A stretch of DNA of 40,569 nucleotides from an uncultured Collinsella sp. (lineage in GTDB: Bacteria; Actinomycetota; Coriobacteriia; Coriobacteriales; Coriobacteriaceae). How positions within the stretch are numbered: position 1 is the first letter of the stretch; every line of letters begins with the position of its first letter. The stretch covers positions 1 through 40,569 of the forward strand of contig CABRFZ010000022.1 in assembly GCA_902470365.1 (NCBI GenBank), written 5' to 3'. Under the pieces are notes generated by a model, which saw only the letters and a list, made by a program, of their open reading frames with translations, had not been told where the DNA came from and did no database searches. Below are positions 33,465 through 40,569 of this stretch, one piece after another. Position numbers and translations under genes: made by a program.

Positions 33465-34547
33465 CTAATACGGCAGAAGCCCCGCCTTTTCACGCTTCTT
33501 TTCCGAGCGATCGAACTCAATGCGATGGGCCTCAAGAAACACCGTATTGGGTCGCCACTGATGCTCATTCGGCTGCCTTAGCGTCGCACCCGCAAAGGAA
33601 ACGTAGTCGGTCTTATCCAGCAGGTACGATCCACACAGCCGATATTCACCACAAACAGGCTCAAACGAAATCAGGTGAGCATCAAATAGGGAATGAAGGT
33701 CGCGCCGAAGCAGAATGCCGTTGCTGGCAACCTGCGATTTGGGTCCCGAGTAATTCTCGATATGCGCAGCCTCCAGAGCTTCGCTGACGCCGCAGTCCGA
33801 CACCGCACAACGGCCGTCATAGGCGGCAACGAGCTGCTTGCGGAACCATTGTTGCCCCAATCGCTCGCGCCTTAACGCATAGCGGACCTTTTCGTCGTCG
33901 GTCGCACCCTGTCCGGCAAACTCAATATCGACGGGCATGCGCTTCAGATAACTCATGTCGGGTGCAAAACGTGGGTCCGGTCCGCCTTTATGAACAGGAC
34001 CGTGCAGAACAAACCATCCGTTTTCGGGCTCGAACCGCTCAACAAACGCAAGGCCGAGCACCTTATAGCCCACCTCGGTTGCAAATATGACTCCGACTGG
34101 GACGCCACATTCCATGCAGTTGAGCATTTTACGGTTGTAATTCTGGTCTCGAAAACCAACGGTACCCGGCGCTTGAACCGAGTACTTAATGACCCACGTA
34201 CCATCGTCCAAATAGAGCGGAGGCACATCGGTGTAGAAGCTCTTTTTGGAGTTATGGACCGAGAGCGCAAAGATCTTATTGGGATCTTGCTTCACCCGAT
34301 CCTGGCCCGGCCAGAAGATCCCTGAATCCCGCGTTACGGGAAAGAAGTCCGAGCCAATTCTCAAACGATACTGATACTGAGGGCTATCTTCCTTGGTGTG
34401 GTGCGGAAGGCTGGTCCAAACGCCGCCGCGCTGCTCCTCACCCAGAAACCACTCCCATGCCTCAACGTATTCAGAAGGCACAAGACTGCAGGCACGGTCA
34501 TAGCTTGGTCCATTCATCAACGGAACAGCAAGGTCAATGTCGTTCAT
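33465..34547 (-). CDS. HNH endonuclease with SRA-like N-terminus, McrA/type IV restriction-like
   Basis: A 360-residue protein. In the C-terminal part the HNH domain is visible: AAYDGRCAVSDCGVSEALEA, AHIENYSGPKS, NGILLRRDLHSLFDAHLISF. The HIENY, N and H residues match the active site pattern of HNH nucleases. The N-terminal part has GYKVLGLAFVERFEPENGWF preceded by VPVGVIFATEV, which resembles the SRA-like modified-base binding region of McrA-type proteins; this second identification is less safe. If right, it would cut DNA with modified cytosines and so protect against phages. ATG at 34547 with TAGGTG upstream; GTG at 34556 is an alternative. Confidence 0.65.
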   Translation of the reverse strand: MNDIDLAVPLMNGPSYDRACSLVPSEYVEAWEWFLGEEQRGGVWTSLPHHTKEDSPQYQYRLRIGSDFFPVTRDSGIFWPGQDRVKQDPNKIFALSVHNSKKSFYTDVPPLYLDDGTWVIKYSVQAPGTVGFRDQNYNRKMLNCMECGVPVGVIFATEVGYKVLGLAFVERFEPENGWFVLHGPVHKGGPDPRFAPDMSYLKRMPVDIEFAGQGATDDEKVRYALRRERLGQQWFRKQLVAAYDGRCAVSDCGVSEALEAAHIENYSGPKSQVASNGILLRRDLHSLFDAHLISFEPVCGEYRLCGSYLLDKTDYVSFAGATLRQPNEHQWRPNTVFLEAHRIEFDRSEKKREKAGLLPY

Positions 34548-34699
34548 CGCCAGCACCTACAACCATACGAACGCGAGTCATGCCCCTCAATAATATGACC
34601 GAGAGTCAATTATTACGAGATCTCATTCCGTGATCGGCACATCGTTGATGCTCTCGGTTTGCCGTTGGCGCGCTCGTACCCCGCCACCCCACTCCCCTG

Positions 34700-34743
34700 T
34701 ATACTGATGTAGCACGTGTTTCGTCCGGGCCTGTTGGGCCGGA
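34700..34743 (+). promoter_or_regulatory. -10 box and leader hairpin before the 34763 gene
   Basis: TATACT at 34700-34705 is a good -10 box, with no fitting -35. A stem TCCGG(G)CC / GGCCGGA at 34724-34743 lies in the leader, shortly before the ribosome binding site. Confidence 0.4.
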
Positions 34744-34762
34744 TTGTTCATGGGAGGGTCTT

Positions 34763-35254
34763 ATGGCTGCTTCGAATCCGCCTAAGGGGAGCGTTTCTTC
34801 TTCGTCCATCAAGCCGGTTACGCGCAAGGCCGTGCGTTGCCAGCGCGAGGTCGCTTGGCTTGTCACGCAGGCGGCGGGCAGGCTCGTGGCGACCACTCAG
34901 GACGTCAACGCGCCTACGCCGAGCTTTGTGCTGGCAGCGGCGCTGGATTTTGTGCGCCAATTGGAGCTTGCCGCACAGGATGCCAGCGGCCACCTCGACT
35001 ACCAGAATGTTATGGCGCCCGACCTGCAAACGTTCTGCCACATGGCCAAGTTGCCCGCCGCGCCCAATGCGCTTTCGGACGCAGGCTACATGTTTACGCT
35101 TTCGGGCGCGGACCTTATCCGCGACATCTATACATACTGCAGCGAGCTCGCCGAGCGCCATGTCTTTGACGCGGCTGAAGTCAAACCGGGATATGTCATC
35201 AAGCTGGTTCTTAGGCTGTTCTTGATGGACGGGTTCGCGGCCATGCCGGCGTAA
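34763..35254 (+). CDS. Hypothetical protein
   Basis: A 163-residue soluble protein that I do not recognise. It has a Ser/Lys-rich N-terminus, then an alpha-helical body with QREVAWLVTQAAGRLVATTQ and PSFVLAAALDFVRQLELAAQ, and a hydrophobic end (VIKLVLRLFLMDGFAAMPA). No metal or catalytic motif stands out. The ATG has an excellent GGGAGGGTCTT before it. Codon use is like that of housekeeping neighbours, so I take it as a real gene. Confidence 0.65.
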   Translation: MAASNPPKGSVSSSSIKPVTRKAVRCQREVAWLVTQAAGRLVATTQDVNAPTPSFVLAAALDFVRQLELAAQDASGHLDYQNVMAPDLQTFCHMAKLPAAPNALSDAGYMFTLSGADLIRDIYTYCSELAERHVFDAAEVKPGYVIKLVLRLFLMDGFAAMPA

Positions 35255-35300
35255 GCCGAGTCTTTAGCATCACCGTCGACTGGGCAACAACCGCTTAACC

Positions 35301-35349
35301 TTAGTGGGCGCCAATCGAGGGTCGATTATTGGGTCGCCTCGTCCACTAA
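35301..35349. terminator. Hairpin between convergent genes
   Basis: TTAGTGG (35301-35307) and CCACTAA (35343-35349) enclose GGCG..CAATCGA and TCGATT..GGTCGCC, making a long imperfect stem between the ends of the 34763 gene and the AlbA_2 gene. T-runs are weak. It may serve both directions. Confidence 0.4.
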
Positions 35350-35354
35350 CGCAT

Positions 35355-36821
35355 TTATTCCACGCGCTCTGACAGTCGATACTTGCGGTTGCGGCTTGTC
35401 AACGGCGCCGTCGGCTCAAGCTCGCCCTGCTCGATGAGCGCATTGACGCGTGCCCTAACCTGGGAAACCGTGAGTCCCGTGCGCTCCGCCAGTTCGCGCG
35501 TCCCCAATTCGCCGTAGCGCTTGAGTGCTGTCATAATCAAGTCCCCGCCATGATCGACCGGCTCTATCTTTGAACGGTAAAGTACGACCTTGAACCGATC
35601 GAACCCCGGGCAGAACAGGGGCTCGGCCAGACCATGCGCGCGCATGGCATCGATCATCATCGGGATGCCCGAGCCATTGCCCTCAGCCGGCGAACCTGCG
35701 CCATCCGGCAGCGGGACAATCGACATGAGTTTCACGAGCGTCGCGTTACGGCATCGGGAGCTGCCGTCAAACAAGCTCTCGCGAGTCTTCCCTCCATAAA
35801 GGCCGCCGGGATTCGTCACCTCGATACGGTCGTCAAAAACGTCGACGGCGATCGATTGCCCACAGAACCGATCCCCGTATTCCCTGTGGATAACCGCGTT
35901 GGCGACTGCCTCGCGCAGGACCTCCTCGGGAATCTCCAGCGAGTCGATACGCGAGATGCCTTGGACGGTCGAGGTACGGCGCAGGTTTTTGGCGACAGCC
36001 GCGACAGTATCCGAAATCATCTCGCCCAGGGTGCCCTCGCAGACTGTGCGGTCCATAAATCTTAGCGGTCCCGCAGCGCCCTTTTGAGTTCCCGCATGGA
36101 CAGCCACATCAATGAAGAGCTTAGGATAGAACTGCTGAGGGTAAACGCCCGCGGCAAGGAGGCCGGCCTTGGTAACATTGCCCTGGAAGTCGAGGAGATT
36201 CAGGCGCTCCATCTTTGTCTTCTTGTCCGTCGCACCACGCATCGCTCGAGGCGTCAACGAATAGGCGCGTTCTATCGTGCGGTCGACCAGCGACTCGTCG
36301 AGATCGTCCACACTCGTGCCGGGCACCGCATCGCGATCGCTAGGACTCGTCCGTTCGTATGACGACAGTGCCAAAACCTCGGTCGACGAAAGCGGGACAT
36401 CTTTGTCATCGATGCGTTTGTAGCTGCCACCTTGAGCGCCCCGCTCTATGACATAACAAGGCTTGCTCGACGGGTCGAGCTCCTCAATCGTGATGACCAG
36501 AACCACGGTGCCCTGGAGCTCCACGCGCTCAATGGTGTATTTGGGCGGATTGGCCAGCTTTCCGCGACCGCCGGCATCGCCCATGCCCGCCACGAATTGG
36601 TTGAGCACCTTCTCGGTCTCAAAGTCCTCAACCGGGACAAAGCCCGCGCGCTCGCTCACGCCGAGCACGATAATTCCGCCGGCGGTATTCGCGAATGCGC
36701 TAACCGTTTCCCATACGTCGCGAGAAAGCGTCGTGGCGCTCTCCTTGACCTCGACGTTAAGATCGTCCGAGCCCATGCGCCTTAAAGACTCGAGCAGACC
36801 GATCAGCTCGTTCTCGTTCAT
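35355..36821 (-). CDS. AlbA_2 (Schlafen-like) domain transcriptional regulator/ATP-binding protein
   Basis: A 488-residue protein. The N-terminal AlbA_2 domain reads NVEVKESATTLSRDVWETVS followed by AFANTAGGIIVLGVSE. The middle part is like the ATP-binding module common in these proteins (EVLREAVANAVIHREYGD and DDRIEVTNPGGLYGG, similar to a GHKL-type N-box). A C-terminal winged helix follows, from ELGTRELAERTGLTVSQVR. Such proteins are often regulators or accessory factors in mobile and stress-related genes. The ATG at 36821 has AAGGA seven nt upstream; a GTG at 36827 is less likely. The upstream 620-bp region has many short repeats that could be its own sites. Confidence 0.78.
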   Translation of the reverse strand: MNENELIGLLESLRRMGSDDLNVEVKESATTLSRDVWETVSAFANTAGGIIVLGVSERAGFVPVEDFETEKVLNQFVAGMGDAGGRGKLANPPKYTIERVELQGTVVLVITIEELDPSSKPCYVIERGAQGGSYKRIDDKDVPLSSTEVLALSSYERTSPSDRDAVPGTSVDDLDESLVDRTIERAYSLTPRAMRGATDKKTKMERLNLLDFQGNVTKAGLLAAGVYPQQFYPKLFIDVAVHAGTQKGAAGPLRFMDRTVCEGTLGEMISDTVAAVAKNLRRTSTVQGISRIDSLEIPEEVLREAVANAVIHREYGDRFCGQSIAVDVFDDRIEVTNPGGLYGGKTRESLFDGSSRCRNATLVKLMSIVPLPDGAGSPAEGNGSGIPMMIDAMRAHGLAEPLFCPGFDRFKVVLYRSKIEPVDHGGDLIMTALKRYGELGTRELAERTGLTVSQVRARVNALIEQGELEPTAPLTSRNRKYRLSERVE

Positions 36822-36873
36822 CTGCACGTCCTTTCGCTCGGTCCGGCGGAGAACGCCACGAATAGATTTCCTT

Positions 36874-36952
36874 CGTCTCTCAGTTATCTCTCGTAATTAT
36901 CTCTCATTTATCTCTCTATCTCTCGGCTTAGAGATAAGAGATAGATAGAGAT
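36874..36952. repeat. TATCTCTC / GAGAGATA repeat cluster 1
   Basis: Five copies of (C/T)(G/A)TCTCTC begin at 36874, 36885, 36898, 36909 and 36917, spaced 11, 13, 11 and 8 nt. Then several AGAGATA copies in opposite orientation follow to 36952, so that the right half can form a hairpin. The cluster lies between the promoter and the ATG of the AlbA_2 gene. In the transcript, the copies would lie in the 5' UTR. Confidence 0.8.
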
Positions 36953-36974
36953 GGAATGTCTACCATTTGCTTCA

Positions 36975-37021
36975 TTTATACATATTTTTGCTGGTAGAAC
37001 AATCGGTATTGAGACAATACC
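36975..37021 (-). promoter_or_regulatory. Promoter and palindrome upstream of the AlbA_2 gene
   Basis: On the minus strand TTGTTC (36997-37002) and TATAAA (36975-36980) are 16 nt apart. Next to the -35 box, GGTATTG-AGA-CAATACC (37005-37021) is a perfect palindrome of 7-bp arms, a good operator candidate. Confidence 0.55.
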
Positions 37022-37049
37022 ATGATTGCCTACCTCTTTGCTGCTCAGT

Positions 37050-37118
37050 TATCTCTCATATTTTTCTCTCATCTTCCTGTCATCTCTCATATTAGAGACG
37101 AATGAGAGACGAGAGATA
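37050..37118. repeat. TATCTCTC / GAGAGATA repeat cluster 2
   Basis: TATCTCTC at 37050-37057, TTTCTCTC at 37063-37070, CATCTCTC at 37081-37088, and opposite-oriented TAGAGACG at 37093, GAGAGAC at 37104 and GAGAGATA at 37111-37118. The 12-mer CAGTTATCTCTC is shared exactly with cluster 1 (36881-36892 and 37046-37057). Confidence 0.75.
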
Positions 37119-37131
37119 CGCGAGTGATGGA

Positions 37132-37306
37132 CGAGCGAGGATTTTCGGACGGTCGGATATCGAGAGTGGATATTTGGACGGTTTTTGGGGCTTTTGCGGC
37201 AGATTCCGTCCAAATATCCACTCTCGTTCGATAGGTGTCCGGAAATCCTCGCTCGTCCGTCCGAATATCCACTCTCGTTTGGCGTGTGTCCGAATTTCCA
37301 CGCTCG
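37132..37306. repeat. Six-copy array of a 21-bp motif in three paired units
   Basis: Type 1 (CGAGCGWGGAWWTTYCGGAC-like) and type 2 (CGAGAGTGGATATTYGGACG) copies alternate. Plus strand: type 1 at 37132-37152 and type 2 at 37161-37181. Minus strand: type 2 at 37206-37226 and type 1 at 37235-37255; type 2 at 37257-37277 and type 1 at 37286-37306. Each pair has an 8-nt spacer (29-nt phase), and the two minus-strand units are a 51-bp tandem repeat. The first two units face each other and form a stem of about 50 bp around a 24-nt loop. Confidence 0.8.
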
Positions 37307-37442
37307 CGCGGCGGTCAGGCGGGGCCTTTACCCATTCCGCCGGCATCGTCTTCAGTTCGCCGCAGAGCCGCGGCCCCATATGGGTATACTCTCGAGGATT
37401 CGACTCGATTCGCCCCCGCTGGGGCGTCAAAGGAGACTGCAT

Positions 37443-40400
37443 ATGCCCACCACCTCAACCGACCCGCGCGCCGCTGCCGCCGCGCTGCTGGTACCCGGCA
37501 CCACCTGCCACGGCTTTGCCGTCGAGCGCTGTGAGACCGTGCCCGAGCTCGACTCGGACGCTTACGTGCTGCGCCACACCGCCTCGGGCGCTCGCCTGCT
37601 GTACCTGGCGTGCGACGACGAAAACAAGGCCTTTGCCATTGGCTTTAAGACGCCGCCGGCCGATTCCACCGGCGTGTTCCATATTCTTGAGCACTCGGTG
37701 CTGTGCGGATCGGCTAAGTTCCCCGTCAAGGAGCCGTTTGTCGACCTGATCAAGAGCTCCATGCAGACGTTTCTCAACGCCATGACCTACCCCGACAAGA
37801 CCATCTACCCCGTTGCCACCACCAACGAGCAGGATCTGTACAACCTGATGGACGTGTACCTGGACGCGGTGTTCAACCCGGCCATCTATACCAAGCCGAC
37901 CATTTTTGAGCAGGAGGGCTGGCACTACGAGCTGGACCTGCCGGAGAGCGTCGAGGGCGAGGGCGACGGCGGCTCCGCGAGCCTGCGCGAGGGCACGCTG
38001 CGCTATAACGGCGTGGTGTTCAACGAGATGAAGGGTGCGCTGTCCGACCCCATGAGTGTGCTGGACGACGCCGTCAACGCCGCGCTCTACCCCGACACCG
38101 CCTATGCACACGAGAGCGGTGGCGACCCGCGCGCGATTCCCGCGCTCACCTACGAGCAGTTCCTGGACACGCACGCGCGCCACTACAATCCTTCCAACTC
38201 TTATATAACGCTCTACGGCGACCTGGACGTGGACCGCGCCCTGGCCTTTTTGGACGAGCGCTATCTGTCGCAGCCGAGTGCCGCGAGCCGCCGCATGGAC
38301 GCTGCCGTCGCCGCCGGCGAGGACCCGTCCACGATGGCGCCCAATCCGCTGGGCGTGCAGGCGCCCGTGACCTGCGAGTACAAGCGCGTCGAGATGGCCA
38401 CCACACCCGAGAACGCCCTGGTGGGCCTGGGCCTGGTGCTGGGCAACGCGCTCGACCGCAAACGCACGATCGCGGCGGATATCCTGTTTGAAGCACTGCT
38501 GGGCTCCAACGAAGCGCCGGTTAAGAAGGCCATTCTGTCCGCCGACCTGGGCGGCAACGTGGTGAGCTACACGGCGGCCGAGAGCCTGCAGCCCTACGAG
38601 CTCATCATGCTGCAAAACGCACAGCCCGGCGTGGCGCGCGAGCTGCGCCGCGTGTTCCAGGACGCCTGCCGCGACTTATGCGAGCATGGCGTTCCGCGCG
38701 AGCGCCTGGAAGCCATCATCAGCAGCAACGAATACGACCTGCGCCAGCGCGACTACGGTATCGCCGACGGCGTGGCCATTGCGTGCGACGCGCTGAGCAC
38801 GTGGCTCTACGATGACGACGCCGCGACGCTGGCGCTCAAGTACGGCCCGGTGTACGAGGAGCTGCGTAGCGAGCTGAACGGCAGCTATTTTGAGGACCTG
38901 CTGCGCGAGCTGGTGCTGCAGAACAATCACATGGCACTGGTCGAGCTGGTGCCGGTGGACGCCGCCGAGGGTTCGGAGGGTGCCGAGGCCGCCGAGCTGG
39001 CAGCCAAGCGCGATGCCATGACCGATGCCGAGCTGGCCGACGTGGTCGAGCGCACGGCCGCGCTGCGTGCCGCGCAGGAGGCGGAAGACACACCCGAGGC
39101 CAAGGCCACGCTGCCGCGCCTGCGCGTGTCCGACATTGGCGAGGCGCGCCCCGAGCCGCCACTGATCGTGGACACGACCGCGCCCATCCCCTGCCTGCGC
39201 CACGGCATCCCCACCAACCGTCTGGCCTACGCCATGCAGTATTTCGACCTGAACTGCGTCGCGTTTGAGGACCTACCCTATGTGACACTGCTCTGCCGCC
39301 TGCTTAAGCAGCTACCCACGAGCGAGCACTCGGCCGAGGAGCTCGACAACTTGCTCGCCGGCAAGCTGGGCTTTTTGAGCTTTACGACCGAGGTCATGAC
39401 CCAACCCGACGTGGACGGCGTGCGCCCCTACCTGCTGGTGAGTGCCGGCGCCCTGTCCGAGAAAATCGATGCGCTGGCAAGCCTGCCGCGCGAGGTGTTG
39501 TCGAGCACGCTTTTGGCAGACGCCGACGCCGACCGCGTGCGAGACGTGCTCACGCAGATTCGCATTGGGCTTGAGCAGGGCTTTATCAACAACGGCCACT
39601 CGGCGGCGCTCGGTCGCGCGATGAGCTACAGCTCGCCTTCGGCCGTGGTGCGTGAGCAGCTCTCGGGCGTGGACTTCTACCTGTTCCTGCGCGATCTGCT
39701 CGACCACTTTGACGAGCGCGTGGACGGGCTGCGTACCAAGCTTGCCGAGCTGGCAGGCCGCATCTTTGTGGCCGATGGCTGCATGGCGAGCTTTACCGGC
39801 AGCGACGAGGACTTTGACGCGTACTGGGATGCCGCGGGCGACCTGGGGCTGGGTGCGGGCGATGGTGCCGGCCGCGGCGCGCTCGCGGTGCCGACGCCAC
39901 GCGACCGCCACGAGGCTTTCGTGATCCCCAGCGACATCTGCTTTGCCGCGCGTGCGTGCGATCCGCGTCGCCTGGGCATTGACGTGACAGGCGCTTGGGC
40001 CGTGGCTGCCAACGCGCTCTCCTACGATTACCTGTGGAACGAGATTCGCGTGAAGGGCGGTGCGTACGGCTGCGGATTCCGCGCAGCCGGCGAGCGCCAG
40101 ACGGCGTTCTACACCTACCGCGACCCGGCGATCGATCCTTCGATTGAACGCATGGCACGCGCAGGCGAATGGCTCGGCAGCTTTGAGCCCGACGAGGCCG
40201 CCTTTGAGGGCTTTATCGTGAGCTGCGTGAGCGGCATGGACGCGCCGGTGAAGCCGTACGCACTCACCAAGCGCCGCAACACGACCTACCTGGCCGGGCT
40301 CGATCCGCATGCGCGCGAGGAGCGTCGCGCCCAGATGCTCGCCGCCACACCCGCTGAGCTGCGCGCACTCGGCGCCGATGTGACGCGCATCGCAGCCGCG

Positions 40401-40481
40401 TCGCCCACCTGCGTCTTTGGCGGCCGAGACGTCATCGCCAAGAGCAACGCCAGCTTTAACGTCATCGACCTGCTGGCCTAG
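37443..40481 (+). CDS. M16C-family metallopeptidase (PreP/insulinase-like)
   Basis: A 1012-residue zinc peptidase. I place the start at the ATG at 37443 (MPTTSTDPRAAAAALLVPG), where AAAGGAG stands upstream; the frame is open further upstream only because it crosses the repeat array. The inverted zinc motif HILEH is at residues 80-84 (FHILEHSVLCGS). Downstream conserved stretches are FPVKEPFVDLIKSSMQTFLN, AMTYPDKTIYPVATTNEQDL and NGVVFNEMKGALSDP. The second half carries the inactive homologous domains (KGGAYGCGF). It probably degrades peptides of medium length. It follows the AlbA_2 gene in opposite direction, with the repeat arrays between them. Confidence 0.92.
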   Translation: MPTTSTDPRAAAAALLVPGTTCHGFAVERCETVPELDSDAYVLRHTASGARLLYLACDDENKAFAIGFKTPPADSTGVFHILEHSVLCGSAKFPVKEPFVDLIKSSMQTFLNAMTYPDKTIYPVATTNEQDLYNLMDVYLDAVFNPAIYTKPTIFEQEGWHYELDLPESVEGEGDGGSASLREGTLRYNGVVFNEMKGALSDPMSVLDDAVNAALYPDTAYAHESGGDPRAIPALTYEQFLDTHARHYNPSNSYITLYGDLDVDRALAFLDERYLSQPSAASRRMDAAVAAGEDPSTMAPNPLGVQAPVTCEYKRVEMATTPENALVGLGLVLGNALDRKRTIAADILFEALLGSNEAPVKKAILSADLGGNVVSYTAAESLQPYELIMLQNAQPGVARELRRVFQDACRDLCEHGVPRERLEAIISSNEYDLRQRDYGIADGVAIACDALSTWLYDDDAATLALKYGPVYEELRSELNGSYFEDLLRELVLQNNHMALVELVPVDAAEGSEGAEAAELAAKRDAMTDAELADVVERTAALRAAQEAEDTPEAKATLPRLRVSDIGEARPEPPLIVDTTAPIPCLRHGIPTNRLAYAMQYFDLNCVAFEDLPYVTLLCRLLKQLPTSEHSAEELDNLLAGKLGFLSFTTEVMTQPDVDGVRPYLLVSAGALSEKIDALASLPREVLSSTLLADADADRVRDVLTQIRIGLEQGFINNGHSAALGRAMSYSSPSAVVREQLSGVDFYLFLRDLLDHFDERVDGLRTKLAELAGRIFVADGCMASFTGSDEDFDAYWDAAGDLGLGAGDGAGRGALAVPTPRDRHEAFVIPSDICFAARACDPRRLGIDVTGAWAVAANALSYDYLWNEIRVKGGAYGCGFRAAGERQTAFYTYRDPAIDPSIERMARAGEWLGSFEPDEAAFEGFIVSCVSGMDAPVKPYALTKRRNTTYLAGLDPHAREERRAQMLAATPAELRALGADVTRIAAASPTCVFGGRDVIAKSNASFNVIDLLA

Positions 40482-40515
40482 CCACAGCCAAGCAAAACCA
40501 CCACAAAGGGGACAG

Positions 40516-40569
40516 TGAACTGCCTCCCATTTCTTGGACATCGGGAAATGGGAGGTTTTCCATGAGTAT
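40516..40569 (+). mobile_element. Possible left end of an IS3-type insertion sequence (partial)
   Basis: From 40516 the sequence TGAACTGCCTCCC followed by TTCTTGGACA resembles the left inverted repeat of IS3/IS150-type elements. A GGGAGG ribosome binding site and an ATG at 40562 follow, as expected for the first transposase frame, but only eight bases of that frame are in the window. Alternatively the CCTCCCATTTC / GAAATGGGAGG hairpin with TTTT is the terminator of the M16 gene. Confidence 0.4.

Noticed and set aside
36874..37118. Simple microsatellite or sequencing artefact.
   Set aside because: The copies are separated by different bases at near-helical spacing and occur in both orientations in two clusters, so slippage alone does not explain them.
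37132..37306. CRISPR array.
   Set aside because: The repeated 21-bp motifs are on both strands, the spacers are only 1-8 nt or 24 nt long, and no cas gene is near.
37092..37442. Coding region on the minus strand with repeated REWIFGR.
   Set aside because: The peptide repeat only reflects the 51-bp DNA repeat; the inverted unit breaks the pattern and there is no plausible start signal.
37185..37442. Upstream extension of the M16 peptidase by 86 residues.
   Set aside because: It would pass through the repeat array, while the ATG at 37443 has a good AAAGGAG site and a family-like N-terminus.

Overview
The window reads as chromosomal DNA of a high-GC Gram-positive anaerobe, most likely a Coriobacteriia member close to Collinsella. 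This is inferred from protein character and layout: a compact actinobacterial Tad pilus operon, a transcriptional T-box before pheST, a DUF4012 protein, and an AbiEi/DUF559-like protein of a type common in that class. No rRNA or other firm taxonomic marker is present.

Left part (1-9.5 kb): one long minus-strand Tad/Flp pilus operon in transcription order cpaB/rcpC, tadZ, tadA, tadB, tadC, flp, an unknown membrane protein, a second Flp-like small protein, tadE-like, a large TadG-like protein and another tadE-like gene. Most junctions overlap by 1-4 nt or a little more, so the genes are probably translationally coupled. Then come rsgA (ribosome assembly GTPase) and a calcium-type P-type ATPase. 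The ATPase leader holds two hairpins whose loops are complementary, and one of them covers the ribosome binding site; I see this as the best candidate for an undescribed regulatory RNA here.

Middle part (14-28 kb): pyruvate kinase (plus strand); an AbiEi/PD-(D/E)XK-like gene preceded by a long inverted repeat; a zinc-dependent phospholipase C-like protein; a nickel/cobalt ECF transporter operon (cbiM/nikM with fused N-like part, cbiQ, cbiO) with a recognisable promoter and a NikR-type operator; pheT and pheS under a Phe T-box; an M32 carboxypeptidase; and glmM. Two intergenic regions carry unusually long, nearly perfect hairpins of 95-97 nt.

Right part (28-40.5 kb): a DUF4012 protein and an EamA-type exporter (minus), tRNA-Val(GAC), then a looser accessory stretch: a DUF5710 protein, a small zinc-ribbon protein, an SRA-like/HNH nuclease resembling type IV restriction enzymes, an unknown small protein, and an AlbA_2 (Schlafen-like) regulator. 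Upstream of the regulator are 620 bp packed with two different repeat arrays: many copies of TATCTCTC/GAGAGATA, and six copies of a 21-bp motif in three regular pairs. The window ends with an M16C metallopeptidase and what may be the left end of an IS3-type insertion sequence.

The main physiological themes are surface pili, metal transport (Ni/Co, Ca), aminoacylation and glycolysis, cell-wall precursor synthesis, and restriction or defence genes near a tRNA. Starts were chosen by ribosome binding site and overlap with the upstream gene. All functions are read from sequence motifs without database searches.
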